NCBI RefSeq assembly: GCF_024166365.1
Contig: NC_064827.1
Span: 52,914,635 to 52,978,634 of the forward strand
From: Elephas maximus indicus
Taxonomy: Eukaryota; Chordata; Mammalia; Proboscidea; Elephantidae
Direction: 5' to 3'
Length of the DNA: 64,000 nt
Shown: positions 1 through 10,876 of the stretch, piece by piece
How positions within the stretch are numbered: position 1 is the stretch's first letter
Layout: every line of letters starts with the position of its first letter
The notes under the pieces: model-generated
The model's database searches: none
Seen by the model: only the letters and a program-made list of their open reading frames with translations
What the model was told of the DNA's origin: nothing
Program-made: the position numbers and the translations under genes

Positions 1-194
1 AAACATTTATTGAATGGCTAAGCACTGGAAATAAAAAGACTGATATTAAAAGTCTGTAGTAGAACAGGGAGAAAGAGTTTTTTAAAAATGTAATAATGGA
101 AAACAGGTACCAGAGTAAGAATACAAAAGTTAATTACCATTATTGAGAACTTCCTATTTGCTAGACACTACACCCATCTCATTACATACAAAGG

Positions 195-370
195 AGGTAA
201 GTACAAAGCCTTTTGAGAGTAAAAAGGAGAAAATGATTAATGCATCTGATAGTGTTAGGGAAAGATTCAAAGAGGAGCTTTTATTTGAGCGGGGTCTTGG
301 AGAAAGACTTGAAATTCAGCATACAGACAACGAAAAAAGGAATACTCAAAGAAAGCACAACACGTAAAGA
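195..370 (-). mobile_element. Possible ancient L2-like fragment
   Basis: The run around 263-300 ('CAAAGAGGAGCTTTTATTTG') resembles the reverse complement of a widespread old mammalian repeat, probably L2 class. The match is weak and read by eye. Two overlapping open frames here (143-443) show no protein family and are not considered genes. Confidence 0.25.
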
Positions 371-717
371 TTCTAATATCCTCTGTGAGAGCTGTCTTTG
401 GTTTTGGAAACAGTATAAAGAACCTAGCTACAATGTTATGTAGGAAAGAATACTGAATTGGATTATAAAACTGTGTTTATATATTAAAGTTGGTGACTAT
501 GAGTATTCTGTCTTTAAAATCTAATGTGTTATAGAGTTGGGTTTTTTTCTCCCAATTCAGAAGTATCCTGGAGAATATTCTATCCAAATACCTAAATCTA
601 AAGAAATTTAAAATAAAAAATACAGACTATTATGAGAAAAATCCACAAAATGACCTTGTAAATAATATAACATTCATGGCCAATTTAACGACATATAATT
701 TTTTTTTCATTTTTTAT
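371..717. other. Unassigned AT-rich DNA
   Basis: I see no gene, RNA or recognisable repeat here beyond short A and T runs. Confidence 0.5.
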
Positions 718-751
718 GTATACACACACATACACACACACACACATATAC
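718..751. repeat. (CA)n/(TA)n microsatellite
   Basis: Imperfect CA dinucleotide run with TA interruptions directly upstream of the head of an AfroSINE. The SINE may have landed in or next to it. Confidence 0.85.
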
Positions 752-900
752 ACCCTGGTGGCATAGTGGTTAAGTGCTATGACTGCTAACCAAAAAGTCG
801 GCAGTTGGAATTCACCAGCTGCTCCTTGGAAACTCTATGGGGCAGTTTCTCTGTCCTATAGAGTTGCTGTGAGTTGGAATCGACTCAATGGCAATGGGTA
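752..900 (+). mobile_element. AfroSINE, short form
   Basis: tRNA-derived SINE in sense orientation. The head 'ACCCTGGTGGCATAGTGG' carries a box A-like motif, followed by the anticodon-loop-like 'TGCTAACCAAAA'. The body 'CTCCTTGGAAACTCTATGGG' lacks the longer form's 45-base insert, and the tail ends 'GGAATCGACTCAATGGCAAT'. No clean target-site duplication is visible because the flanks are microsatellite-like. Confidence 0.93.
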
Positions 901-907
901 GGTATAT

Positions 908-1574
908 ATTTAGGTATTACATATGTATGTGCTTATATTTTTTAAAGAGAGGGAAAACTCCCACAATCAAGAAATACCATCACAAAGGAAACCATTAGAT
1001 ACCATATCTCTTTAAAGCTACACACACATAGAAGAATAAATAGACATATTTTTAAAAATAGGGGTCATATTGCTGATGCTACTTTTGATTTAAAAATCAG
1101 TATTAAATATAATTAAATTTCACAGAAGAAAATAACACTAAGTTGAAAAAGAGCAATTTGCTCCATTTCTTTATAGATTCGCAATTGGGGATATGATTAA
1201 AAAAAAAAAAATCCTATGAGGTTTAAAAAATTGACTACAAAACTTCTAAAGATATTGAAATTTTTATGTGTTTTGGTTTTTCTTTATTCCATCTTTCATT
1301 TTTAGACATTATTGATTGATAAGCTGCTATTTAAGATGCAGAGATTACCATTCACACCTCGTTATACCTCACCTTCTGAGATTTTTTTTAGTTATATAAT
1401 ATTTTTAGATGATGTTTAAATAAAAATATAAATAAATGAAACAAGAACTTTCATTAGAACATAATTTTCATGACTATTTAAATTTGGTTCTATATTTAAA
1501 CAATTTTAATGTTTACCACTGGAAAACTTTTGATGTTGTTTCTCCATTCTTAGTTAAATTTTTTTAATATTAAA
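908..1574. other. Unassigned AT-rich DNA
   Basis: No supported gene or repeat family. Contains a 12-14 base A run near 1200. Overall AT-rich with no long open frame. Confidence 0.5.
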
Positions 1575-2010
1575 ATTATTTTTTATTTAAGCATTACATA
1601 CACACAACAAATTGCACAGATCCTAAGTATTCATCTTAATAAATTTTCACTAAGAGTACACACCAATGTAATGGCCACTCAAATTAAGAATAAGAACATC
1701 ACCAGCACAGTAGCCCCTTTGTGCTTCATCTGAGTCAATACAATCCAAAGGCTTGATTTGCTTGTATTTGTACTTTATATTAATGAACACATACAGTCCA
1801 GACTTATTTTCATTCAACTGTATGTCTGTGAGATACGCCCATTTTATAGTGTACAGCAAAAATAAAAATTCCATTATATGACAATTGCACCATTTACTTA
1901 TTGTTTATAGACTTCTTTTGGTTTGAGACACTTTTGAATGTTACTGCTACAGTCAATATTTTACACATATGTGCACGTAGCTGACCTCATTTTCTTGTTC
2001 CTGAAGTCAA
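1575..2010 (-). mobile_element. Old L1 (L1M-type) 3' fragment, antisense
   Basis: The text from 'AAATTGCACAGATCCTAAGT' onward follows the well-known antisense 3' region of old mammalian L1: a stretch on chest-time coordinates 'CACACCAATGTAATGGCCAC', then a degenerate 'CATTTTATAGTGTACAG' motif. An antisense 74-codon frame at 1650-1874 lies wholly inside and is not a gene. Confidence 0.6.
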
Positions 2011-2103
2011 TATACAGATTTAGTGATTTGGTGTTTATAGCCTAGATCTGTTATCTCATTAGAAGTTACACAGTTGTTGAATCCATCATTTAATATTGTT
2101 TAA

Positions 2104-2303
2104 CAACCCATTGCCTTTGAATTGATTGCAACTCATAGTGACCCTATAGGATAAGGTAGAAGTGCCCCATAGTGTTTCCAAGGCTGTAATCTTTATGAAA
2201 GCAGACCACCGCATCTTTCTCCTGTAGAGTGGCTAGTGGGTTCCAACCACCAACCTTTTGGTTAGTAGGTGAGTGCTTTAACCACTGTGCCATCAGGGCT
2301 CCT
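2104..2303 (-). mobile_element. AfroSINE, long form, antisense
   Basis: Read on the minus strand: head near 2303, body including the extra segment ('AAAGCAGACCACCGCATCTT' on the plus strand), tail at 2104 ('AACCCATTGCC'). Retention of the extra body segment marks the older, undeleted SINE form. Confidence 0.9.
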
Positions 2304-2640
2304 TGTTGCTTAACAAGCGACTCCAAAACCAGGCAGCTTAAGCAGTAACCCTTTATTATTGCTTTTGAGCCTCTGGTCAACTGTGTGGTTCTGTTGGGAT
2401 AAGCAATGTTGACTTCACCTGGGCTTGGCCATGCACTTGCACTTAGCTGACAGGTTGCCCTGGGCTTGCTGCTTTCTTAGGTAATGTCTCTCATCACAGC
2501 AGGCTAGCCTGGGCTTGTTCACATGTTGATGCCCTTCTTCACTACTATCCCCACTTTTTGCAGTGGGAAAAAAAGGGGGGGGGAACACTATATTTTGCCC
2601 TCCAATAAAGATTGTCACTTAACCTACTGCAAACAACATT
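2304..2640 (-). mobile_element. Possible old LTR-like repeat, antisense
   Basis: Segments such as 'CAGGCAGCTTAAGCAGTAAC' and 'GCAGGCTAGCCTGGGCTTGT' resemble a common ancient mammalian repeat usually preceded by a 'cagtggcttaaaacaac' motif. I cannot name the family with certainty. A G9 run sits near 2574-2582. Confidence 0.3.
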
Positions 2641-2859
2641 GCTCTCAGAATGGGTCAGGAGTGAGAAGAGAAAAGAGGTTAAGAGGTTAGAGTTTCTAGC
2701 CTTCACATGGCTACCCATGCATAACTTCATGCTGCATCTGGAAGGAAAATATATATGGGAACCAAGAATGGAGTCTTGGTACACAGTATCATCACAACAA
2801 AGAGTAGATGCAAATACTTGTAAATTACTCTAATTATTTTAAGACTATGTTAATTATTG

Positions 2860-3438
2860 TGCTAGCAAACATCTAAAACTAAAGCACTTGGCAGAAAATG
2901 GCTGACTGAGGTCTAAATCAAAACTCCATTTTGTTACAGGCTCCTGCTTCTGCATTCCTTCCCATTCATGTGCATATGGCCTTGGGCCACTGGCTGGATG
3001 GGACCAGAGGACCCTAGACCTATCAATCGTCTTGTTTAATCATAGGATGTGGCCCCCTATCAATCATCTTGTTTAACTGACCTGTCTCTTGCCCCAAGAT
3101 AACTCCTATGAAATAAGGGTGGGGTCAGGAATGTGGTTTAGTAGCTCTTAGTAAATAAAAGGGTGGGGTCAGGAATGTGATTGTAGGAGAAAGAGTTTAC
3201 TCAAGATGTTCTAGGAAGAAGGTATTTGCTGATGAAGTACCCCCCTTGTGACCATGTGACCATCATGTACTTCCCTTCCCCATCTTTACTATATAAAAAG
3301 TACACCTCTCCCTCCATGCTTTGGAGCACATAAGAGATGCCTCTCTGCCAGTGTTTCCCCAATTCACAAATTGTACTACCCTCAATAAAACCTTTTGCTT
3401 TTTACTTTTAACCGATTCAGGTATTTTACTCTTTGACA
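2860..3438 (+). mobile_element. Solo LTR, ERV1-like
   Basis: Retroviral LTR architecture in sense orientation: a U3-like part with two short direct duplications ('GGGGTCAGGAATGTG' at about 3122 and 3166; 'CTATCAATC.TCTTGTTTA' near 3021 and 3057), a TATA box 'TATATAAAAAG' near 3290, and a poly(A) signal AATAAA near 3384. It ends 'CTCTTTGACA'. No internal retroviral sequence follows, so it is a solo LTR. The left boundary is uncertain and I found no convincing short target duplication. Confidence 0.6.
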
Positions 3439-4375
3439 GTATGTACATAAAATTAGTCCACATTAGTTATTTATTACTGAAGATTACACTTAATTCCTAC
3501 CATGTCCAAATTTTCCTGATTATGGAATAAACTCTTATCTCATAAAAACAAATTCACAGTATTGAATAATCCAGCATAGAAGTAGATGCACATTATTTTC
3601 CATTCAGAGAAGAGGATTTAGTTACTGACTTACCAAATATTTTAAAGCATACTTTTTCATACAGTTTCTATAAAATGGTTCTGTAGTATGGATCATTGAA
3701 AATAGTGATAAGGTAAAGATGCCATTGTATTAGCATAAACTTTTTAGATGCAGTATTAGGGTTGAAATCATGTTTTCTCATCTTGTTTGCCCAATAAGCT
3801 TTATTATGAAAGGAAAGGACTATGGCTGCTAAACACTATACATTTCTTAGCCCTGAATAGAACATCTTAAGCCTGTTGATGGATTTAAGAGAGAAATGTG
3901 AATTTGAAAATATAGTTATGTTTTACATGGGATAAATACCTTTGTAACATTGCAGATTAGAGATTCATGTTCATTAAACTCATAAAATAAGACTAGAACC
4001 TGAAGCTCCATTATACAGGATCATTTATTTGATTAAATGCCTCTGTAAATTATGAAGGGTGAGAGATGGAAGTAGGAAAAAGAAACAATTTCATTGATTA
4101 TTAGGTGTCAAAACTACTGTAGTGAAACACTAGAGTTACACTCAGCTAGAAATAAAAATAAAGAGTTTTATCAAAGGATATAAAGTTTCTCAAAACTGGG
4201 AGACACGTAAGTACCAGGCTGGATACTGTAGCATTCTAAGTTGCAGGAAGAACTGTAAGGTTTTTATACTGTGAAGGAAAAAAGGATTTAGTGCTCACAG
4301 ACACTTGGGTTTCAGAAAAGAGAAAAAGGAATGTTACAAAGGGGATTGTTAAACTATAATTTTTCTTTACGTCAG
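3439..4375. other. Unassigned DNA
   Basis: No gene or recognisable repeat family. AT-rich with short open frames only. Confidence 0.45.
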
Positions 4376-4861
4376 TGTGGTGTGATGGATTGCTTTTGTG
4401 TGGCCTTTCTTGCCATGGTCTTGTAACTCCTACCCATTTGATTGAGGGGGGTGGACTGTGCAGATATGGTAATTTTAGCCCACCAAAGGGATTGGTCAGT
4501 TTGGCCATCCTGCTGAGTTTGAAATGGGCCACCCCAGAGGTGGGAAAGAGAAGAGCCCAACACCAAAGAAGACCCACAGGAGACTGTGCAGTGGGCTTCC
4601 TGGCCCATGGAGAAAGTTGATGCCTTTGGGCAAAGGCCTAGGGCCAGGGAGAGGTGTGCCTACAAGCTTGGCCTGGAAGAGGCTGTCCTGATCAAAGAAC
4701 TGTATCCATGAGTGTTTCTGCGCCTGAATCAAAAAAAAATTTTTTTTTTTTTTACTTCCCTAATAAACCTCATAAGTGTAGAGTATAGTCTGAGTCCTGT
4801 GTGGCCATTGCAATGAATTATCAAACCCAGCAGAGATGTAGAGAGTGTTGTAGGAGGGACA
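4376..4861 (+). mobile_element. ERVL-like LTR
   Basis: The block starts near 'TGTGGTGTGATGGATTGC' and ends 'GTAGGAGGGACA', with AATAAA at about 4762 for the poly(A) signal. It is followed two bases later by a primer-binding-site-like sequence, which fixes its 3' end and sense orientation. A poly-A/poly-T block (about 4731-4754) interrupts the R region. Overlapping open frames on both strands (4236-4732) are incidental. The left edge is inferred. Confidence 0.55.
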
Positions 4862-4863
4862 GT

Positions 4864-4878
4864 TGGTGTCAGAGTTGG
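4864..4878 (+). other. Retroviral primer-binding site, tRNA-Leu type
   Basis: 'TGGTGTCAGAGTTGG' resembles the complement of a mammalian tRNA-Leu 3' end (TGGTGTCAGGAGTGG). ERVL elements are primed by tRNA-Leu, which supports the class call for the LTR just upstream. Confidence 0.55.
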
Positions 4879-5557
4879 TAAAGATGGCAGAGTGGAAGAG
4901 GCCTGACACCACTCCCATGCTGCTTTTACAATCAGTCTCTGACTTAACATTTATCTCTGACTTCTTGGAATATGTTTGATCAAGATCTCCTTTCAACATC
5001 AGCAAGGCTATTGGTTAACATCCTGGGAAACAACCAATCCAGCTTTCTACATGTTTGCTTTTTCCTCTTACCTTGAAGAAACAAGCTATATTTCTACCTT
5101 AATTAGAGATTTTACAAAAAGTCAGTAGAAACGAAGTTCTCAGTGAGTGAAGAGAATCTGGTTTGAGAAAGTTAGTAAATTAGATTAAGACTTGGTTAAT
5201 CGGTTTTTACTTCATCTTGGTTACAGAGTTACAAGACAATTGCAGGGCTTCATCTTTGCTTAACATTATCAATTCTATATATTAACCTCATGTTGACTAA
5301 AGTATTTTTCCCTAGGACAAGCTGCATAAACTTTCCTGACAAATACCTTTTAACAAACAATTCTTAGTACAAGCTAAAAAAAATTCTGACTTTTACTTCT
5401 TTTGTGTTACAAGCAATTAGACTTTCACAAGAAGCTGAATTGCCTCTTCAGAACAGCAGAGGCAGAGACTTTGGTCAGGCTGCAGTTTAATTTAAAATGA
5501 AGCTTAATTTAGGTCTGAAATTAGCCATTTTAGTTATGCCAAATACCCCATATTTTG
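4879..5557. other. ERVL leader remnant, then unassigned DNA
   Basis: The first 50-150 bases may be the retroviral leader after the primer-binding site. Beyond that no gag or other reading frame is visible, and the remainder holds nothing I recognise. Confidence 0.35.
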
Positions 5558-5760
5558 GAGTGCCCTTATACACTATTCTAGGCACACTGAGCCCACCTTC
5601 TCTAATCCTCACTATAATACATAAAGATATCCTTACCTAATTTATAGATAGGGAAATATGCTTAAATTAATTAATTTGCACTAGGTCACGTAGCAAAAAC
5701 CTCGTGGAGCTGGGTTTCCACACTGGACAAGTCTGACTTCAAACCTTAGGCACTTCTATT
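5558..5760 (+). mobile_element. MIR SINE
   Basis: Follows the MIR pattern: a diverged 'cactattctaggcacactg' start, 'CTAATCCTCAC', 'TTATAGATAGGGAAA' and 'CTAGGTCACGTAGCAAAAAC' (the core 'aaggtcacacagctag'), then 'CTGGGTTTCCACACTGG'. MIR is an ancient tRNA-derived SINE shared by all mammals. Confidence 0.75.
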
Positions 5761-5764
5761 ACCA

Positions 5765-6285
5765 CCTAATATATTTCCTTCCAGAGTTAACTGACTGAAC
5801 ACTACAACTAAATATTGGAAAAGACTTCCAAATGGAAGGCACAGTTGGCGTTTTTAAACTGACAGTCAGCAATTTGCAGGCTAATAGATCTAGGAGCCCA
5901 ATAGTTCTCTCTTTGTCAGTAATGGAGCAGCCACTTCAGGCTCTGCATTTTTGGTTAATTAGCACACTTCTCAGGTGGTAAAGTTGATAGGCTTCAGCTC
6001 TGTATTCGTTAATGCTGCCTGAGGCATGATTTTATCATTCAGAAGTGCACTGCCTGCCAAGCACTACTGTTTAATCTGCAGAATTAATTTAGCACTCTAA
6101 CCCCTGGACAATTTTCCAAACAGGCTACAGAAGAAAAAAAAAAGAGACCTTAAAAAACATATGTTTTTGAGTTTTTTTTACATTTAGTTCTATCTTGCTA
6201 TCACTTCAGGAATAATATAACTTACTAATTTTCTCTAATCATTAATAATAAAAATGTTATAATAGCCACCACCACAACAACAACT
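5765..6285. other. Repeat-free segment, possible conserved noncoding element
   Basis: No transposon signature. Balanced composition with homeodomain-type motifs ('GGTTAATTAGCAC' near 5954, 'AATTAATTTAGCAC' near 6081). There is no open reading frame of note. Whether it is conserved cannot be seen from one sequence. Confidence 0.25.
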
Positions 6286-6289
6286 AAAC

Positions 6290-6360
6290 AGGTAGTAATT
6301 ACTGGGTACTTATACTCCAGTTGCTCTGATAAAAATTTTACATAATTACATCATTACAGA
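6290..6360 (+). mobile_element. MIR SINE, 5' part (split by RTE)
   Basis: 'TACTGGGTACTTATACTCCA' and 'TTTTACATAATTACATCATT' match the MIR 5' half (gagcacttactatgtgcca... tttacat). The continuation of MIR appears only after the RTE LINE, at 9463. Confidence 0.5.
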
Positions 6361-6362
6361 CT

Positions 6363-9300
6363 AAGACAGGCTAGGAAGAAGGACCCGGCAGTCTACTTCT
6401 GAAAAGCATTAGCCAGTGAAAACCTTATGAATAGCAGCAGAACATTATTTGATACAGTACTGGAAGATGAGCCCCCCATGTTGGAAGGCACTCAAAAGAT
6501 GACTGGGAGAGAGCTGACTCCTCAAAGTAGAGTCAGCCTTAATGAGGTGGATGGAGTAAAGCTTTCGGGACCTTCATTTGCTGATGTGGTATGACTCAAA
6601 ATGAGAAGAAACAGCTGCAAACATCCATTAATAATTGGATCCTGGAGTGTATGCAGTATGAATCTAGGAAAACTGGAAATCCTCAAAAATGAAATGAAAC
6701 GCATAAATGTTGATATCCTAGGAATTAGTGAGATGAAATGGACTGGTACTGGCCATTTTGAATAGGACAATCATGTAGTCTACTATGCTGGGAACGACAG
6801 CTTGAAGAGGAATGGAGTTGCATTCATTGTCAAAAAGAACATTTCAAGATCTATCCTGAAGTACAACGCTGTCAGTGATAGGATAATATCCATACGCCTA
6901 CAAGGAAGACCAGTTAATACGACTATTATTCAAATTTATGCACCAACCACTAAGGCCAAAGATGAAGAAATTAAAGATTTTTACCAGCCTCTGCAGTCTG
7001 AAATTGATCGAACATGCAATCAAGATGCGTTGATAATTACTGGCAATTGGAATGTGAAAGTTGGAAACAAAGAAGGATGAGAAGTTGGAAAATATGGTCT
7101 TGGTGATAGAAACAATGCCGGAGATCGAACGATAGAATTTTGCAAGACCAAGGACTCCTTCATTGCAAATACCTTCTTTCACCAACATAAACGGTGACTA
7201 TTTTTTTTTATACACATGGGCCTCGCCAGATGGAAGACACAGAAATCAAATTGACTATATCTGTGGAAAGAGACAATGGAAAGCTCAATATCATCAGTCA
7301 GAACAAGGCCAGGGGCCAACTGTGGAACAGACCATCAATTGCTCATATTCAAGTAAGTTCAAGCTGAAACTGAAGAAAATCAAAGCAAGTCCACGAGAGC
7401 CAAAATATGACCTTGAGTATATCTCACCTGAATTTAGAGACCACCTGACAAACAGATTTGACGCATTGAACACTAGTGACCAAAGACCAGACGAGTTGTG
7501 GAATGACATCAAAGACATCATACATGAAGAAAGCAAGAGGTCACTGAAAAGACAGGAAAGAAAGAAAAGACCAAGACAGATGTCAGAGGAGACTCTGAAA
7601 CTTGCTCTCGAACGTCGAGCAGCTAAAGCAAAAGGAAGAATTGATGAAGTAAAGGAACTGAACAGAAGATTTCAAAGGGTGTCTAGAGAAGACAAAGTAA
7701 AGTATTATAATGACATGTGCAAAGAGCTGGAGATGGAAAACCAAAAGGGAAGAACATGCTCAGCATTTCTCATGCTGAAAGAACTGAAGAAAAAATTCAA
7801 GCCTCGAGTTGCAATAGTGAAGGATTCCATGGGGAAAATATTAAACGACGCAGGAAGCATCAAAAGAAGATGGGAGGAATACACAGAGTCATTATACCAA
7901 AAAGAATTAGTCGCTATTCAACCATTTCAACAGGTGACATATGATCAGAAACTGATGGTACTGAAGGAAGAAGTCCAAGCTGCTCTGAAGGCATTGGCGA
8001 AAAACAAGGCTCCAGAAATTGATGGAATATCAATTGAGATGTTCCAATAAACGGATGAAGAGCTGGAGGTGCTCACTCATCTATGCCAAGAAATATGGAA
8101 GACAGCTTCCTAGCCAACTGACTGGAAGAGATCCATATTTATGCCTACTCCCAAGAAAGGTGATCCAACCAAATGTGGAAATTATAGAACAATATCATTA
8201 ATATCACGCGCAAGCAAAATTTTGCTGAAGATCATTCAAAAATATCGACAGGGAACTGCCAGAAATTCAGGCCAGTTTCAGAAGAGGATGTGGAACCAGG
8301 GATATGATTGCTGACGTCAGATGGATCCTGGCTGAAAGCAGAGAATACCAGAAGGATGTTTACCTGTGTTTTATTGACTATGCAAAGGCATTCGACTGTG
8401 TGGCTCATAACAAATTATGGATAACATTGCAAAGAATGGGAATTCCAGAACACTTAATTGTGCTCATGAGGAAGCTTTACATAGATCAAGAGGCAGTTGT
8501 TCGGCCAGAACAAGAGGATACTGATTGGTTTAAAATCAGGAAAGATGTGCTCAAGAGTTGTATCCTTTCACCATACCTATTTAATCTGTATGCTGAGCAA
8601 ATAATATGAGAAGCTGGACTATATGAAGAAGAACGGGTCATCAGGATTGGAGGAAGAGTCATTAACAACCTGCGTTATGCAGATGACAAAATCTTGCTTG
8701 CTGACAGTGAAGAGGACTTGAAGTATTTACTGATGAATATCAAAGACCACAGCCTTTGGTATGGATTGCACCTCAACATAAAGAAAACAAAAATCCTCAC
8801 AACTGGACCAGTGAGCAACATCGTGATAAACGGAGAAAAGATTGAAATCGTCAAGGATGTCATTTTCCTTGTATCCACAATCAACAGCCATGGAAGCAGC
8901 AATCAAGAAATCAAAAGGTGCATTGCATTGGGTAAATCTGCTACAAAGGACCTCTTTAAACTGTTGAAGAGCAAAGATGTCTCTTTGAAGACTAAGGTTC
9001 GCCTGACCCAAGCCATGGTATTTTCAATCGCATGATATTATGGGAAAGCTGAACAATGAATAAGGAAGACTGAAGAAGAATTGACGCCTTTGAATTGTGG
9101 TGTTGGCAAAGAATATTGGATATACCATGGACTGCCAAAAGAACCAATAAGCCTGTCTTAGAAGAAATACTGCCAGAATGCTCCTTAGAGGCAAGGATGG
9201 CGAGACTGTGTCTTACATACTTTAGACATGTTGTCAGAAGGGATCAGTCCCTGGAGAAGGACATCACGTGTGGCAGAGTACAGGTTCAGTGGAAAAAGGA

Positions 9301-9462
9301 AGACCCTCAATGAGGCGGATTGACACAGTGGCTGCAGGGATGAGCTAAAGCATAACAATGATTGCAAGGATGTCTCAGGACCGGGCAGTGCTTTGTCTGT
9401 TGTGCATAGAGTCACTATGAGTTGGAACTGACTCCACGGCACCTAACAACAAAAACAACACC
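6363..9462 (+). mobile_element. RTE-type LINE, near full length
   Basis: A 3.1 kb sense-strand non-LTR retrotransposon encoding an apurinic-type endonuclease followed by reverse transcriptase, the order typical of the RTE clade (the clade of BovB), with no separate ORF1. It ends in 'ACGGCACCTAACAACAAAA', a short A/C-rich tail in place of poly(A), also typical of RTE. It is inserted into a MIR. The open frame is broken by stops, frameshifts and a short deletion near 8248, so this copy is dead. Other copies of the same family occur at 18.9, 20.8, 35.6, 38.2 and 43.0 kb. Confidence 0.92.
6616..9035 (+). pseudogene. RTE endonuclease-reverse transcriptase, degenerate
   Basis: The encoded protein would nick target DNA and copy the element's RNA at the nick. 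The endonuclease segment shows GISEMKWT (6721-6744), QIYAPT (6931-6948), GNWNVKVG (7042-7065; the usual family form has GDFN) and SPDGRHRNQIDYI (7223-7261). Reverse transcriptase follows with motif A FIDYAKAFD (8370-8396), a damaged motif B region ending CILSPYLFNLYAE (near 8560-8600) and the catalytic YADD (8676-8687). In-frame stops occur at 6763, 7078, 8048 and 8607, with frame changes between the pieces 6802-7080, 7163-8050, 8304-8609 and 8694-9035. The 295-codon piece at 7163-8050 is the longest surviving frame and is not a host gene. Confidence 0.9.
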
Positions 9463-9548
9463 TTGTTTATTTCTTGAGCCTACTCAGGTTGTGGAAACCA
9501 TTATTATTCCAGTTTCCAGATGAGCAAACTGAGCTTAAAGGCTGTCAA
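9463..9548 (+). mobile_element. MIR SINE, 3' part (split by RTE)
   Basis: 'CCAGTTTCCAGATGAGCAAA' and 'CTGAGCTTAAAGG' correspond to the MIR core 'cccattttacagatgaggaaactgag'. It resumes where the 6290-6360 fragment stopped, so the RTE sits inside one MIR. Confidence 0.5.
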
Positions 9549-9549
9549 A

Positions 9550-9952
9550 GAGAGAAATTTATAGAGATATCCTGCTTTGATTTTAGGATTTTCCTATGCA
9601 TGAAACCAAATATTCACTTTAAAGAAATCACTGACCAAAATTAATCTGTGAGTGGTTTTCCTTTTAGCCAAAGTTGTAAATTCTTCATTTCCTGTTTGAA
9701 GTCAGGTTTATTAAATTTGAATTTCTCAAAAGATATTACTGGGTGGAGGGGCAGAGCCCATGTTGTGAACTGATCAGATCCATTGATTTCAGTAAAAGGG
9801 GGTAGGCAGAGTTCAATCAATCATATTAAGGTTAGCCAATGGTTGATCTTCTATATTTCTCACTCCATTTCTCTTTATAAGCCTCATTGTACCTAGCTTC
9901 TTTGAGCCATTTGTTTTTTCTGGAACCAAAATGTTTTTTTTATTGCATATAT
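9550..9952. other. Unassigned DNA
   Basis: No supported gene or named repeat. Confidence 0.45.
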
Positions 9953-10112
9953 GGAGCCCTCGTGGTGCAGTGGTTAAGAGCCGGGCTAAAAACCTGAAGG
10001 TTGGCAGTTCCTGTCCACCAGCTGCTCTTTGGAAACTCTATGGAGCAGTTCCACTCTGTCCTGTAGGGTCACTACGAGTCAGAACTGACTCAGAGGCAAA
10101 AGGTTTTGGTTT
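9953..10112 (+). mobile_element. AfroSINE, short form
   Basis: Complete sense copy from 'GGAGCCCTCGTGGTGCAGTG' (box A region) through 'TCTTTGGAAACTCTATGGAG' to 'CAGAACTGACTCAGAGGCAA' and a 'GGTTTTGGTTT' end. Box B is diverged ('GTTCCTGTCC'). Confidence 0.92.
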
Positions 10113-10346
10113 ATGTTCATATTGAATAACTGCTCAGAATAAACCTTATTTTCAAATTTTGTTGAGTTTTATTATTTTTTACAAGGTGTAAAATAACTTG
10201 ATCGAAACTATACAAATAATAAATGTTTGGCTGAGATTCCAACCCAAGTACTCTCATTCTTGACCTTGCATTCTTAATAATATCTATATATTTGCTCGTT
10301 AACAGTTTCAAGAATGGGAATTTTCCACATATCTATTTTTTTATAG

Positions 10347-10872
10347 TGATAAAGAGTTAACCGCAGCAGGTCATAACCACAAAATGCCAACTTATTTGTC
10401 AGAATCTGAAAAGCTTAAAAACAACAGGAAACTACATCAAAGAGACGGGAAAGAGTGGTCTAACCAGTTCAATGGATAGTGGATGTGCATACCAAAAACT
10501 AAGTAACGATTTATCCCAGGAAGCGAGTTAAAGATCTACCCAATATCATACGTGGACCATGTGACGAAAACAAACCATCAGATGACAGACCCAGAACTCC
10601 TGAGCCAAGAGACCAAATTATTAGAAAAGAAAAACAAGGTCACCCAATCATGATCTTAGTTGTTTGTCTTTACTTTAACCAATATAGTCTGTAAGTAATT
10701 TGTTTATAATGAATTAGCACCTGTCAAAACTGTATAAAAAGCACTTACACATTGTACTTCTTGGGATTTTGGTGTGTTTACAGCCTGAGTGCTTGCAGCT
10801 TGTTTTCTGATATGTCACAATAAAAATCTCTTTGTTGCAAAAGGCTTTGATGAAAGTTGTTTCTTTGTAACA
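10347..10872 (+). mobile_element. Solo LTR, ERV1-like, with 4-bp target duplication
   Basis: A 526-bp block starting TGATAAAG and ending TTTGTAACA (TG...CA). It is flanked by the direct repeat ATAG (10343-10346 and 10873-10876), the 4-bp size typical of gammaretroviral integration. Inside are a TATA box ('CTGTATAAAAAG', near 10728) and a poly(A) signal ('CAATAAAAATC', near 10818) in the expected order for sense orientation. No internal genes are present. Confidence 0.7.
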
Positions 10873-10876
10873 ATAG

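Noticed and set aside
7163..8050. 295-codon open frame as a possible host gene
   Set aside because: It contains the endonuclease motif SPDG...NQIDYI and the linker of an RTE LINE, with neighbouring broken pieces of the same polyprotein.
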